49,226 nucleotides of DNA from an uncultured Bacteroides sp. (GCA_944321465.1 CALULL010000004.1:85451-134676); one strand, 5' to 3'. Positions 1 through 8,352 are shown, counted from the first letter of the stretch. The notes: generated by a model not told the origin, from the sequence alone. Translations and numbers: made by a program.

Positions 1-1
1 G

Positions 2-373
2 GGCTTCGCCACCGTCAGCGTCCCCCTCACCGGCTGGTGGGAGGGCAGCCACAGCCTGAAGCGCGCCAACCTGACCGTGCGCAACAACGAGAACATCCTG
101 CAGGACGGCAGCGAACTGCTGGTCATCAACATGCAGAACACGTGGAACGCCATGACCAATGCCTACACGCAAGTGCAGATAGCCATCGAGTCCATCGGCC
201 AAGCCACGGAGAACCTGCGCCTGCAAACCGACTACTACCACGCCGGCACCTGCACCATGAGCGACCTGCTGGAAGCCCAGACCCTCTACCAGCAGAGCCG
301 GGACAAGTATGTGGAAGCCTTCACCAACTACGAAGTGAAGAAACGGGAATACCTGCAAAGCACGGGACGATAG
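2..373 (+). CDS. TolC-family outer membrane efflux protein, C-terminal part
   Basis: Only the last 123 codons are in the window; the frame is open from base 2 to the TAG at 371-373. The visible protein begins with a strand-like segment ending in VSVPLTGWWEGSHSLKRANL. A long alpha-helical stretch follows (NMQNTWNAMTNAYTQVQIA, then LRLQTDYYHAGTCTMSDLLE). The segment TxxDLLEAQTLYQQSRDKYVEA and the final helix match the second coiled-coil repeat of TolC-like channels of RND or ABC efflux pumps and type I exporters. Family knowledge: trimeric outer-membrane duct linking an inner-membrane pump to the outside. The pump genes would lie upstream, outside the window. There is no obvious terminator; a TGCA-phased repeat begins about 95 bp downstream. 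The substrate cannot be inferred. Confidence 0.85.
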   Translation, partial: GFATVSVPLTGWWEGSHSLKRANLTVRNNENILQDGSELLVINMQNTWNAMTNAYTQVQIAIESIGQATENLRLQTDYYHAGTCTMSDLLEAQTLYQQSRDKYVEAFTNYEVKKREYLQSTGR

Positions 374-466
374 CCCCGCTCGCCCCCCTCACGTTGCCTG
401 CCTCGTGGCAATCCCCCGCGAAGGCAGGCAACGCCGTGTAAGCGTCTATGCACCAACGCACAGCAA

Positions 467-620
467 CTGCACGCTCGTTGCACCGCCCTTGCAGTTCTGC
501 TGCACACGCTTTGCAGTATTGCTGCACATGCTTTGCAGCATTGCTGCACAGGCCATGCAGCTGTACTGCAAAGCGTGTGCAGTACAGCTGCAAAGAGAAT
601 GCAACAACCGTGCAGTCATA
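467..620. repeat. 11/22-bp phased TGCA array
   Basis: The tetramer TGCA occurs at 468, 479, 490, 501, 512, 523, 534, 545, 556, 567, 578, 589, 600 and 611: 14 consecutive copies at exactly 11-bp spacing. Most pairs form a 15-bp interrupted palindrome TGCAG-N5-CTGCA, giving a 22-bp unit (starts 467, 489, 511, 533, 555, 577, 599). Two neighbouring units (556-570 and 578-592) are exact reverse complements of each other. The array lies between the tolC-like gene and the CorC-like gene. A 22-bp period is not a multiple of three, which argues against coding. Function unknown; a helically phased protein-binding or structural element is an inference. Confidence 0.9.
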
Positions 621-664
621 TACCAATGTGGACAAACAAGTTACACCACATAACCACAGGTAGA

Positions 665-701
665 CCCCCATCGGTCATCAGAGTCCAAAGCGATTTGGGA
701 T
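665..701. repeat. 37-bp dispersed repeat, copy 1
   Basis: This segment contains CCCCCATCGGTCATCAGAG followed by CCAAAGCGATTTGGGAT. A second copy lies at 38283-38319 and differs at 5 of 37 positions by my reading. Both copies are in intergenic DNA just downstream of a plus-strand gene or array. Function unknown; it may be the edge of a larger dispersed element. Confidence 0.6.
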
Positions 702-810
702 AGAAGGGAAGAAGCCTGGCAAAGAGACCAAACGGGGCGAAAAGCGCCCTCCTCCCCGCCGGGAACGGAATCGTCGGGGCACGGGCACAGCACCTCCCCC
801 CCCGACAGGA

Positions 811-920
811 CACAGGTCTGCCTCCGGCAGAGCACAGGCCTGCCCCCCAACATACACAGGTCTACCCCTGGCAGAGCACAGGTCTGCCCCCGACGGGACA
901 CAGGCCCGGAGAGGCGGGCC
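811..920. repeat. GC-rich 22-bp repeat array A
   Basis: CACAGG starts at 811, 833, 855, 877 and 899, an exact 22-bp period over five units. Typical unit: CACAGGTCTGCC, then CCCGG, then CAGAG. The array ends about 90 bp before the start of the CorC-like gene. Related arrays with the same period lie at 8130-8240, 16009-16118 and 44125-44234. Together with the TGCA array it fills much of the 640-bp spacer 374-1012, in which I see no gene. The period excludes a simple coding repeat. Function unknown. Confidence 0.85.
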
Positions 921-1012
921 GCAAAGGGCCTTGCACACAGTTTTTAGAATTGTTAGCGGATAAATACAGACGAAATTCGTATTTTCGCGCCATAAATCAA
1001 TCAAGAACCTGT

Positions 1013-2305
1013 ATGGAATTTCTCATTATCCTGCTCTTGTTAGTGCTCAACGGAGTCTTTGCCATGTACGAGATAGCACTGGTATCGTCAAGCAAACCGC
1101 GCCTGGAGACCGACTTCGAAAAAGGCAACAAACGGGCGGGAATGGTACTAAGACAACTCGAACACACCGAAGACTTCCTTTCCACCATTCAGATAGGCAT
1201 CACGCTGATAGGCATCGTCTCGGGTGCCTACAGCGGAGCGACCGTGGCCGACGACGTGGAGCGGCTCTTCGCCTCGGTGGCGTGGCTCGAAGGCTATGCC
1301 GACGACCTGGCCATGGTGCTCACGGTGGCCGTCATCACCTACCTGTCCATCATCATCGGCGAGCTGGTGCCCAAGACCATAGCCCTCACCAATCCGGAGA
1401 AGTACACCATGTATCTGGCCCCGCTGATGTCGGTTCTCGAAAAGGTGGCCTACCCCTTCGTGTGCCTGCTGAGCGTCTCGACCAAAGTCGTCAACAAACT
1501 GATAGGAGTCAAGAGCGGAGAAGAACGCCAGATGACGCAGGAGGAGCTGAAGATGATACTGCACCAAAGCTCGGAACAGGGCGTGATAGACAAGGACGAG
1601 ACCGAGATGCTGAGAGACGTGTTCCGCTTCTCGGACAAACGGGCCAACGACCTGATGACCTACCGCCGCGACATCGTTGCCCTGCATCCGGGAGACACCC
1701 GCGAAGAGGTGTTGCGCACCATCCGCGAACAGCACTTCAGCAAATACCTGCTGGTGGAGAAAGGCAAGGACGACATCATCGGCGTGGTGTCGGTGAAAGA
1801 CATCATCCTGATGATGGCCGACGAGCACACGTTCGACCTGCGCAGCATCGCCCAGCCACCGCTGTTCATCCCCGAAAGCCTGTATGCCAAAAAGGTGCTC
1901 GAACTGTTCAAGGAACACAAGAACAAGTTCGGCGTAGTGGTGGACGAATACGGCAACACCGAAGGCATCATCACCCTGCACGACCTCACGGAGAGCATCT
2001 TCGGCGACATCCTGGAAGAGAACGAAACAGAGGAAGAACCCATCGTGGTACGCCAGGACGGCTCGATGCTGGTGGAAGCCTCGATGAACATCGACGACTT
2101 CATGGAAGCAATGGGCATCCTGAACTACGACGACCTGAAGGAGGAAGACTTCACCACGCTGAGCGGACTGGCCATGTTCCTCATCGGGCGCATACCGCAG
2201 GCCGGAGACCTGTTCTCGTACAAAAGCCTCGACTTCGAGGTGGTCGACATGGACCGTGGCCGGGTGGACAAGCTGCTCGTCACCAAACGTCAGCAACCGG
2301 AATAA
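1013..2305 (+). CDS. CNNM/CorC (hemolysin-family) membrane protein with CBS pair
   Basis: A 430-residue protein. A hydrophobic N-terminus (MEFLIILLLLVLNGVFAMYE) starts a DUF21/CNNM transmembrane domain of about 190 residues. A tandem CBS domain region follows (about residues 200-330, including VVVDEYGNTEGIITLHDL), then a C-terminal CorC/HlyC domain (about 345-425, with IGRIPQAGD). Length and domain order match the family usually annotated as hemolysin or CorC/CNNM transporter, linked to Mg2+ or other divalent cation export. GldE, a gliding/T9SS-linked protein, is a relative, but I cannot assign that role. The ATG at 1013 is preferred over an in-frame TTG at 950 because the membrane segment begins there. 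Repeat array A lies immediately upstream; a weak -7-like TATTTTCG is at 980-987. Confidence 0.88.
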   Translation: MEFLIILLLLVLNGVFAMYEIALVSSSKPRLETDFEKGNKRAGMVLRQLEHTEDFLSTIQIGITLIGIVSGAYSGATVADDVERLFASVAWLEGYADDLAMVLTVAVITYLSIIIGELVPKTIALTNPEKYTMYLAPLMSVLEKVAYPFVCLLSVSTKVVNKLIGVKSGEERQMTQEELKMILHQSSEQGVIDKDETEMLRDVFRFSDKRANDLMTYRRDIVALHPGDTREEVLRTIREQHFSKYLLVEKGKDDIIGVVSVKDIILMMADEHTFDLRSIAQPPLFIPESLYAKKVLELFKEHKNKFGVVVDEYGNTEGIITLHDLTESIFGDILEENETEEEPIVVRQDGSMLVEASMNIDDFMEAMGILNYDDLKEEDFTTLSGLAMFLIGRIPQAGDLFSYKSLDFEVVDMDRGRVDKLLVTKRQQPE

Positions 2306-2409
2306 CCCGGCATCCCCTGCCCCCGCCGCTCGGAAGCGCCCCGCCACCCCGCCATGACAAAAAACTGAAAAAGGACAAAGGGCATGGCGGGCGTGTGGCA
2401 TAAAATGCC

Positions 2410-2417
2410 TATCTTTG
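2410..2417 (+). promoter_or_regulatory. Bacteroidetes -7 box for PBP1A gene
   Basis: TATCTTTG is an exact match to the TAnnTTTG consensus. It lies 30 bp before the ATG chosen for the PBP1A gene. No clear -33 TTG was seen at the usual spacing. Confidence 0.6.
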
Positions 2418-2446
2418 CCGCTACTTCAAACGTTGACTATTCAGAC

Positions 2447-4777
2447 ATGAGAACGAAAATCATCCTGGTACTTTGGACATTGGTCGCACTGGTCCTGGCG
2501 ACAGGTTTCGTCATCTTCCTTGCCATTGCCAAAGGATGGATAGGCTACATGCCCCCCGTAGAGGAACTGGAAAACCCCAACTATAAATTCGCCACCGAAG
2601 TGTTCTCGGAAGACGGGAAGGTGCTGGGAACCTACTCCTACAGCAAAGAGAACCGCCTCTTCGTAGGCTACAACGAACTCTCCCCAAACCTCATCAACGC
2701 GCTGATAGCTACAGAGGACGTGCGCTTCACCCGTCACTCGGGCATCGATGCCAAGGCACTGATACGGGCCATCGTGAAGCGCGGCATCCTGATGCAGAAG
2801 AACGCCGGAGGAGGCAGCACCATCACCCAGCAGCTGGCCAAGCAACTGTATTCGCCGGGAGCGGACAACGTGATGGAACGGCTCTTCCAGAAACCCATCG
2901 AGTGGGTCATAGCCGTGAAGCTGGAACACTACTACACAAAGGAGGAAATCCTGACGATGTATCTCAACAAATTCGACTTTCTTAACAACGCCGTAGGCAT
3001 CAAGACGGCGGCCCACACCTACTTCAACTGCGAACCCAAGGACCTGAAGATAGAGGAAGCAGCCACGCTGGTAGGCATGTGCAAGAACCCGGCCCTGTAC
3101 AACCCGGTGCGCTTCAACGAACGCTCGCGCGGACGACGCAACGTCGTCCTCCAGCAGATGTACAAAGCAGACTACATCACCAAGGCACAGATGGACTCGC
3201 TGCAAGCCTTGCCCCTGAAACTACGGTTCAACCGCGTGGACCACAAGGAAGGCATGGCTACCTATTTCCGCGAATACCTGCGCGGCGTGCTGACGGCCAA
3301 AAAGCCCGAGAAGGCCAACTACCGGGGGTGGCAGATGCAAAAGTACTACGAAGACTCGCTCGACTGGGCAAACAACCCCTTGTACGGCTGGTGCAACAAA
3401 AACACGAAGAAAGACGGCAGCAAGTACAACCTGTATACGGACGGGCTGAAGATATACACCACCATCAACTCACGAATGCAGCAATATGCCGAAGAAGCCG
3501 TCACCGAACACCTGGCAGAGCTGCAAGGCTACTTCTTCAAGGAAAAGCAAGGACGCAAAAAAGCACCCTACAGCTTCCGGCTTACGCAAGAGCAGGTCGA
3601 CGAAATCCTGCTGCGCAACATCCGCCAGACCGACAGATACCGAAGCATGAGAAAAGCCGGACACAGCGAGGCGGAAATCCTGCGTGCGTTTGACGTGCCA
3701 CATGAGATGTCGGTATTCTCGTGGGAAGGCGAAAAGGACACCGTTCTGTCGCCGCTCGACTCCATACGCTACTACAAGCACTTCCTGAGAGCAGGCTTCA
3801 TGTCGATGAACCCGCACAACGGACACGTCAAAGCCTATGTCGGGGGGCCAAATTACCACTACTTCCAATACGACATGGCTATGATGGGACGGAGACAGGT
3901 AGGCTCTACCATCAAACCGTTCCTCTACACCCTTGCTATGGAGAACGGCTTCTCGCCCTGCGACGAGGTAAGACACGTGGAGTACACCCTGCTCGACGAA
4001 AACAACCTGCCCTGGACTCCGCGCAACTCCAACAAGAAACGCTACGGAGAGATGGTAACTATCAAATGGGGACTGGCCAACTCGGACAACTGGGTGACGG
4101 CCTACCTTATGAGCAAGCTCAATCCCTATGCCCTGAAGCGGCTCATCCACAGTTTCGGAGTGCGCAACCAGGAAATAATGCCCACAGTATCGCTATGCCT
4201 CGGCCCATGCGAAATATCGGTAGGCGAAATGGTAAGCGCCTACACCACCTTCCCCAACCGGGGCATCCGGGTGGCCCCGCTCTTCGTCACACGCATCGAA
4301 GACGGAGAGGGCAACATACTGGCGACATTCTCGCCGGAGATGAACGAGGTCATCAGCGTGGAGAGTGCCTACAAGATGCTTGTCATGCTGCGCTCCGTCG
4401 TCAACGAAGGAACCGGCGTAAGAGTGAGAAGGCTCGGGGTGAAAGCCGACATGGGGGGAAAGACAGGAACGACCAACTACAACGCCGACGGATGGTTCAT
4501 GGGCTTCACACCCTCGCTCGTGTCGGGCTGTTGGGTCGGAGGAGAGGACCGCGACATACACTTCGACACCATGCTCCACGGACAGGGAGCCTCTATGGCC
4601 TTGCCCATCTGGACCAAATACATGAACAAGGTCTACGCCGACCCGTCCTTGGGATACGACCAGGACGAGAAGTTCCAGCTGCCCGAAGGCTACGACCCTT
4701 GCCGCGACACGGCGGCAAGCGACACCATTATGACGATAGAAGAACCCGTCGTGGGCTTGGACGACTTGTTCAACTAA
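2447..4777 (+). CDS. Penicillin-binding protein 1A, bifunctional transglycosylase/transpeptidase
   Basis: A 776-residue class A PBP that polymerises and cross-links peptidoglycan at the outer face of the inner membrane. Residues about 5-28 form a single N-terminal membrane anchor. The GT51 domain shows EDVRFTRHSG (E90), GGGSTITQQLAKQ and KEEILTMYLN. The transpeptidase shows S487-TIK490, S546-D-N548 and K672-TG674, the SxxK, SxN and KTG motifs. All catalytic residues are present and the length is typical. I chose ATG 2447 rather than the upstream in-frame ATG at 2384, because 2384 lies before the -7 box at 2410-2417 and would add a non-membrane extension. It is followed 20 bp later by folK. 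Confidence 0.93.
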   Translation: MRTKIILVLWTLVALVLATGFVIFLAIAKGWIGYMPPVEELENPNYKFATEVFSEDGKVLGTYSYSKENRLFVGYNELSPNLINALIATEDVRFTRHSGIDAKALIRAIVKRGILMQKNAGGGSTITQQLAKQLYSPGADNVMERLFQKPIEWVIAVKLEHYYTKEEILTMYLNKFDFLNNAVGIKTAAHTYFNCEPKDLKIEEAATLVGMCKNPALYNPVRFNERSRGRRNVVLQQMYKADYITKAQMDSLQALPLKLRFNRVDHKEGMATYFREYLRGVLTAKKPEKANYRGWQMQKYYEDSLDWANNPLYGWCNKNTKKDGSKYNLYTDGLKIYTTINSRMQQYAEEAVTEHLAELQGYFFKEKQGRKKAPYSFRLTQEQVDEILLRNIRQTDRYRSMRKAGHSEAEILRAFDVPHEMSVFSWEGEKDTVLSPLDSIRYYKHFLRAGFMSMNPHNGHVKAYVGGPNYHYFQYDMAMMGRRQVGSTIKPFLYTLAMENGFSPCDEVRHVEYTLLDENNLPWTPRNSNKKRYGEMVTIKWGLANSDNWVTAYLMSKLNPYALKRLIHSFGVRNQEIMPTVSLCLGPCEISVGEMVSAYTTFPNRGIRVAPLFVTRIEDGEGNILATFSPEMNEVISVESAYKMLVMLRSVVNEGTGVRVRRLGVKADMGGKTGTTNYNADGWFMGFTPSLVSGCWVGGEDRDIHFDTMLHGQGASMALPIWTKYMNKVYADPSLGYDQDEKFQLPEGYDPCRDTAASDTIMTIEEPVVGLDDLFN

Positions 4778-4797
4778 CCACGTCCTGTGTCGCCCAC

Positions 4798-5169
4798 ATG
4801 GTCTACACCATCTGCATAGGAAGCAACGAACAACGCCAGCGCAACATGGCCTATGCCCGCCGACGCCTGTCCGAACTGTTCCCCGGCATACGCTTTTCCA
4901 CCGAAGAAGAGACCCTGCCCCTGCAAATGCAGCGGCAGGAGCTTTTCTCCAACCAGGTAGCACGCTTCCAGTCCGACACCACTCCCGATGCCGTCAAACA
5001 GCAGTTCAAACGAATAGAACAAGAGGCCGGCAGATGCCCCGAGGAAAAGGCCGCCGGCATCGTGCGCCTCGACATCGACCTGATAGCGTGCGACACCACC
5101 GTCTACAAGCCCGAAGACTTGCAACGCGAGTACATACGCCGAGGCATCAGGCAGCTTGACAAGACTTGA
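4798..5169 (+). CDS. folK: FolK-like hydroxymethyldihydropterin pyrophosphokinase (short form)
   Basis: A 123-residue protein starting MVYTICIGSN, the N-terminal signature of HPPK. FSNQVARFQSD (the FxN motif), IEQEAGR and VRLDIDLI follow; the two aspartates of LDID match the Mg-ATP ligands of the family. HPPK transfers pyrophosphate from ATP to 6-hydroxymethyl-7,8-dihydropterin in folate synthesis. Compared with E. coli FolK (about 159 residues) it is short: the loop before the DxD motif lacks the usual GPR-T-LDLD spacing and reads GIVRLDIDL. Whether it is a true HPPK or a divergent relative is not certain. It sits 20 bp after the PBP1A gene and probably shares its transcript. Confidence 0.75.
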   Translation: MVYTICIGSNEQRQRNMAYARRRLSELFPGIRFSTEEETLPLQMQRQELFSNQVARFQSDTTPDAVKQQFKRIEQEAGRCPEEKAAGIVRLDIDLIACDTTVYKPEDLQREYIRRGIRQLDKT

Positions 5170-5200
5170 CTGCGCACGCGTGCCGCACCACACGCATCCT

Positions 5201-6157
5201 TCACACCGCTTTGCGGAGGGTCAGCGAGTCGAGTTGCGCCTGTGTGCCGTTAAACACGTCCAAATCCACCCTCTCCGCAATGCCGGGCACATCGCCCCTG
5301 TCCGTGTGCTGCCAGAAGTGCCAACGGCCACCGTAACGCACCGAGTCCACGTAGTAGTGAGCTATCCAGTAAGGATAAGCGTCGAAATCGGGCGCGTCCA
5401 GATAGCGCATTCTGAACTTGTAGGACGTGTATAGGATAGGCTTTACCCCGTAGTGTGCCTCCACACGCTCCAGCCACACCTTGACGGCACGTTGCAACTC
5501 GCGTTTGCCCTTCCTCCCGGTGGTTTCCACATCAAGCACAGGAGGCAAGTCACCCTGCCTCAGCTTCACCGTATTTATAAAGAAATCGGCCTGCTTGCGG
5601 GGGTCGGTCTGGGGGATAAAGTAATGGTAAGCCCCGCGTATGAAGCCATATCGGCCTGCCGAGTCGAAGTTCTGCCGGAAGGCATCGTCGGCATGATCGC
5701 CGCCCTCGGTAGCCTTCATAAAGATGAAACGGATGGGGAAACGCCCCGCCCGCTGAGCCGCCAGCCGCCCCCAGTCTATCGCGCCCTGATGGTGGGAAAT
5801 GTCAATGCCGTGCACTGCGAAGCCGCAAGGCAGGCATACCCCGTACCCCTCCATGCCGTAGCAAGGCTTCCACATGTAGGAATAGGGACGGATGAACAGC
5901 CAATAGAAACCTGCGGAGAACAGCACGACAACACACAGTGCCGCTACGGCGTAGAGCCACATCGGCCTCTCCTTCGGCGGAGCCGGAGGCTTGGGTGACG
6001 TGCGGCGCGGACGCGCTTCCGCCTGCCGGGGCTTCCGGGGCACCTTGGCGGCCTGTGGCCGGGCAGTGGTGCGTGGGCGCGCGGCAGACGAGGCTTTCGC
6101 GGGCGTGCGGGATGTCCGGGTTGCGCCGTCGGTCTTTTGGGAAGTCTTACGTGGCAT
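5201..6157 (-). CDS. Membrane-anchored GH25 (lysozyme-type) muramidase
   Basis: A 318-residue protein. Residues 1-65 are very rich in Arg, Lys, Pro, Ala, Ser and Thr. Residues about 67-88 form one transmembrane helix (MWLYAVAALCVVVLFSAGF). From about residue 114 the GH25 domain begins: HGIDISHHQG (D119), FIFMKATEG, GAYHYF, LPPVLDVET (D209, E211), ILYTSY and a closing DLDVFNG. The family hydrolyses the MurNAc-GlcNAc bond in peptidoglycan, and the DxE residues expected for catalysis are present. Topology suggests a cytosolic basic tail with the enzyme facing the periplasm. ATG 6157 is preferred because the frame upstream (to 6214) runs into an apparent terminator stem. The gene lies downstream of the phosphofructokinase gene on the same strand. 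Confidence 0.88.
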   Translation of the reverse strand: MPRKTSQKTDGATRTSRTPAKASSAARPRTTARPQAAKVPRKPRQAEARPRRTSPKPPAPPKERPMWLYAVAALCVVVLFSAGFYWLFIRPYSYMWKPCYGMEGYGVCLPCGFAVHGIDISHHQGAIDWGRLAAQRAGRFPIRFIFMKATEGGDHADDAFRQNFDSAGRYGFIRGAYHYFIPQTDPRKQADFFINTVKLRQGDLPPVLDVETTGRKGKRELQRAVKVWLERVEAHYGVKPILYTSYKFRMRYLDAPDFDAYPYWIAHYYVDSVRYGGRWHFWQHTDRGDVPGIAERVDLDVFNGTQAQLDSLTLRKAV

Positions 6158-6164
6158 ACGGATG

Positions 6165-6226
6165 AAAAACAGAGGAACATGCGGAAGCCTTCGCGCCAAG
6201 CAAGCGGCAGCCACCGGATGTTCCTC
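6165..6226 (-). terminator. Probable terminator after the phosphofructokinase gene
   Basis: GAGGAACAT (6172-6180) and ATGTTCCTC (6218-6226) form a 9-bp stem with a 37-nt loop. Read on the minus strand it is followed by TGTTTTTC. It lies just after the stop of the phosphofructokinase gene. The loop is long, so confidence is moderate. Confidence 0.4.
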
Positions 6227-6244
6227 TTTGTCCTTATATTCTTG

Positions 6245-7897
6245 TTATTTCACGACACCTTGCTCCAGCTGCAACGTCTTGGAGGGTTGGTCGCACACCT
6301 CAGTAGGACCAAAGTACTGGATAGGACCGGGATAAACGTAGTCCGTCTCCCTTGCCCAACGCTCACGCTGTGCGGCAAAGGTCTTGAAAGGTGCACCGTT
6401 GAGGTCGACCAGAGCTTTCTGTATGACGGGCTTCATCTCGCCGTGCCGACGTTCCATGTTCATCATCATCGTGATGGGCACACCGCCTGCCACCCATGCT
6501 TCGGCCGGAGCCGTAGTGTTGCGTACAGAAGCCATGTAGCCCGTCTTGCCACAGGCTATCAGTGCCGAAGCGGCAAAGCCCAGCGAGTAGCAGTAGTCGG
6601 CATCGAAGTTGGACGGAGCCGCACAGCGGCCTTCGTAACCGAAGAAGTGGTGCTGCGTGGCAAACTTGCCCTTATACCGCCCTTCGGCCTTCCAGGCAGC
6701 CAGCTTGGTGCCGACCATCTCGGAGAGGAGCTTCTCGGTCTCGATGAGCGACACCTGAACGTTTCCGTGCGGGTCGCGGTCGAGCGTCAGCTGCCGGGCC
6801 ACGCCCTCGGGCAGGCTGGCATAGACGGCGGCATTGTCCGGTGTCAGTTTGCTTATGATGTAGTCGCGCTGGTGCGACTTCTTGATGTGTGCGAACTCTG
6901 CGGCGTTGGATGCCAAGAAGTCGTTCAGCTCGGCAATGAGACGTTTCATGGCCGGGATGAACTCTATCAGCCCCTCGGGTACCAGCACCGTGCCGAAGTT
7001 GTCGCCCCGCTCGGCCCGCATGGCCACTATGCCCGCGATGTAGGTCACGATGTCGTCAAGCGACATGTTGCGTGCTTCCACCTCCTCGGACACGAGGCAG
7101 ACGTTGGGCTGCGTCTGGAGGGCGCACTCCAACGCGATGTGCGAGGCCGAGCGGCCCATCAGCTTGATGAAGTGCCAGTACTTGCGGGCCGAGTTGCAGT
7201 CGCGCTGTATGTTGCCTATCACCTCGGCATAGGTCTTGCAAGCCGTGTCAAAGCCGAAGGAGGTCTCAATCATTGCATTCTTCAGGTCGCCATCTATCGT
7301 CTTGGGACAACCTATAACCTGCACGCCGTAGCCCTGGGCAGCGTAGTACTCGGCCAGTACGCAGGCATTTGTGTTCGAGTCGTCGCCGCCAATGATGACA
7401 AGTGCCTTGATGTCCAGCTCCTTCAGGATTTCGTATCCCTTCTCAAACTGGTCCACCGTCTCCAGCTTCGTGCGTCCCGAGCCGATGATGTCGAATCCGC
7501 CCGTGTTGCGATACTCGTCGATGATGTCGGCTGTCAGTTCCTTATAATTATGGTCTACCAGTCCGCCGGGTCCCAGGATGAAACCGTAGAGGCGGCTTTG
7601 GGGATTGAGCTTCTTGATGCCGTCGAACAGGCCGGAGATAACGTTGTGTCCGCCCGGAGCCTGCCCCCCTGAAAGAATAACCCCCACGTTGACAGGCGGG
7701 AAACCGGCAGCCTCGTCGGTTGCCTCAAACGTTATAAGCGGCATACCGTAGGTGTTGGGAAACAGTCGCTTGATGTCTTCCTGGTCGGCAACGGACTGCG
7801 TAGCCTCTCCGCCGACGGCCTTCACGTGGCCCTTCAACGCCTTGGGAAGTTTGGGCTGATAGCAAGCCCGGGCAATTTGCAAAGCACTTTTAGTCAT
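6245..7897 (-). CDS. pfp: Pyrophosphate-dependent 6-phosphofructokinase
   Basis: A 550-residue protein of the long PPi-PFK type, catalysing fructose-6-phosphate + PPi to fructose-1,6-bisphosphate + Pi in glycolysis. Seen: [15 protein letters not shown] near residue 75, [11 protein letters not shown] (the GGDDS form typical of PPi rather than ATP users), [10 protein letters not shown], and [15 protein letters not shown]. Length matches the bacterial and plant-beta type PFP. It has a well-formed upstream promoter on the minus strand (7953-7984), divergent from rex. Because Rex senses NADH/NAD+, the adjacency to a glycolytic gene fits redox control, but I found no convincing Rex operator in the spacer. 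Confidence 0.93.
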   Translation of the reverse strand: MTKSALQIARACYQPKLPKALKGHVKAVGGEATQSVADQEDIKRLFPNTYGMPLITFEATDEAAGFPPVNVGVILSGGQAPGGHNVISGLFDGIKKLNPQSRLYGFILGPGGLVDHNYKELTADIIDEYRNTGGFDIIGSGRTKLETVDQFEKGYEILKELDIKALVIIGGDDSNTNACVLAEYYAAQGYGVQVIGCPKTIDGDLKNAMIETSFGFDTACKTYAEVIGNIQRDCNSARKYWHFIKLMGRSASHIALECALQTQPNVCLVSEEVEARNMSLDDIVTYIAGIVAMRAERGDNFGTVLVPEGLIEFIPAMKRLIAELNDFLASNAAEFAHIKKSHQRDYIISKLTPDNAAVYASLPEGVARQLTLDRDPHGNVQVSLIETEKLLSEMVGTKLAAWKAEGRYKGKFATQHHFFGYEGRCAAPSNFDADYCYSLGFAASALIACGKTGYMASVRNTTAPAEAWVAGGVPITMMMNMERRHGEMKPVIQKALVDLNGAPFKTFAAQRERWARETDYVYPGPIQYFGPTEVCDQPSKTLQLEQGVVK

Positions 7898-7952
7898 ATC
7901 GTATCAGTTTATTTAATAGGTGTTTCTACTATATACCTCTTGAAAACGTAGG

Positions 7953-7984
7953 CAAAGTTCGCCTTTTTCCGGTAGATATGCAAA
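7953..7984 (-). promoter_or_regulatory. Bacteroidetes promoter for pfp
   Basis: On the minus strand, TTTG (7981-7984) is followed by exactly 20 nt and then GAACTTTG (7953-7960). This is a 7/8 match to the TAnnTTTG -7 box at the expected -33/-7 spacing. It lies 56 bp from the pfp start. Confidence 0.65.
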
Positions 7985-8129
7985 TAGGTGCCTCTTTTTT
8001 CGCTCGACGGCGACCCTGCCCGGGCCGGGCGACAGGCGTCTGCCAACGGCCCGAAGCCCCTGCCGACAGCCCCGCGCCCGTCCTCCCGGCGGTCTTTGGC
8101 GGCAGACCTCCGCCCGCCGCCTGGCACAG

Positions 8130-8240
8130 GCCTGCCCGCAAGGGGGGGGCTCCTGTGCTCCCTCGGGGGCACACCTTTGCTTCCCGCCCCACTCTTCTCC
8201 ACCCTTCCGGGCACATGCCTGCGCCAGGCAAGGCGGCCGC
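8130..8240. repeat. GC-rich 22-bp repeat array B (reverse orientation)
   Basis: Read on the minus strand this has the same type of unit as arrays A, C and D. The unit boundary recurs at 8152 (CCTGTG), 8174 (CCTTTG), 8196 (degenerate TCTCCA) and 8218 (CCTGCG), each 22 bp apart. The flanking 7990-8130 is equally GC-rich with partial copies (GGCAGACC at 8101, CACAGG at 8125). It occupies most of the 455-bp spacer between the divergent pfp and rex genes; I see no gene in it. Function unknown. Confidence 0.65.
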
Positions 8241-8309
8241 TTGTGCGCCCCAAAGGATAAAAACTCAAAAACGAAGAAAGCAAAGCATACGTTTTTGCGG
8301 AAAAACACG

Positions 8310-8317
8310 TACTTTTG
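8310..8317 (+). promoter_or_regulatory. Bacteroidetes -7 box for rex
   Basis: TACTTTTG is an exact TAnnTTTG match 36 bp before the rex ATG. An upstream TTTTTG (8292-8297) is too close to act as the -33 element. Confidence 0.55.
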
Positions 8318-8352
8318 CCCACCATTAACTCAACTTAGGACATACCAGAACC

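Noticed and set aside
467-920. CRISPR or coding tandem repeat
   Set aside because: A 22-bp or 11-bp period leaves no spacers and is not a multiple of three; conserved bases are limited to the phased motifs.
1148-2401. Long antisense open frame opposite the CorC-like gene
   Set aside because: Composition mirrors the codon use of the real gene in a GC-rich genome; there is no family match or start context.
6137-7672. 511-codon plus-strand frame opposite pfp
   Set aside because: Antisense shadow of a clearly identified phosphofructokinase.
7898-8352. Rex operator in the pfp-rex spacer
   Set aside because: No TTGTGA-N8-TCACAA-like site was seen; only promoters and repeats.
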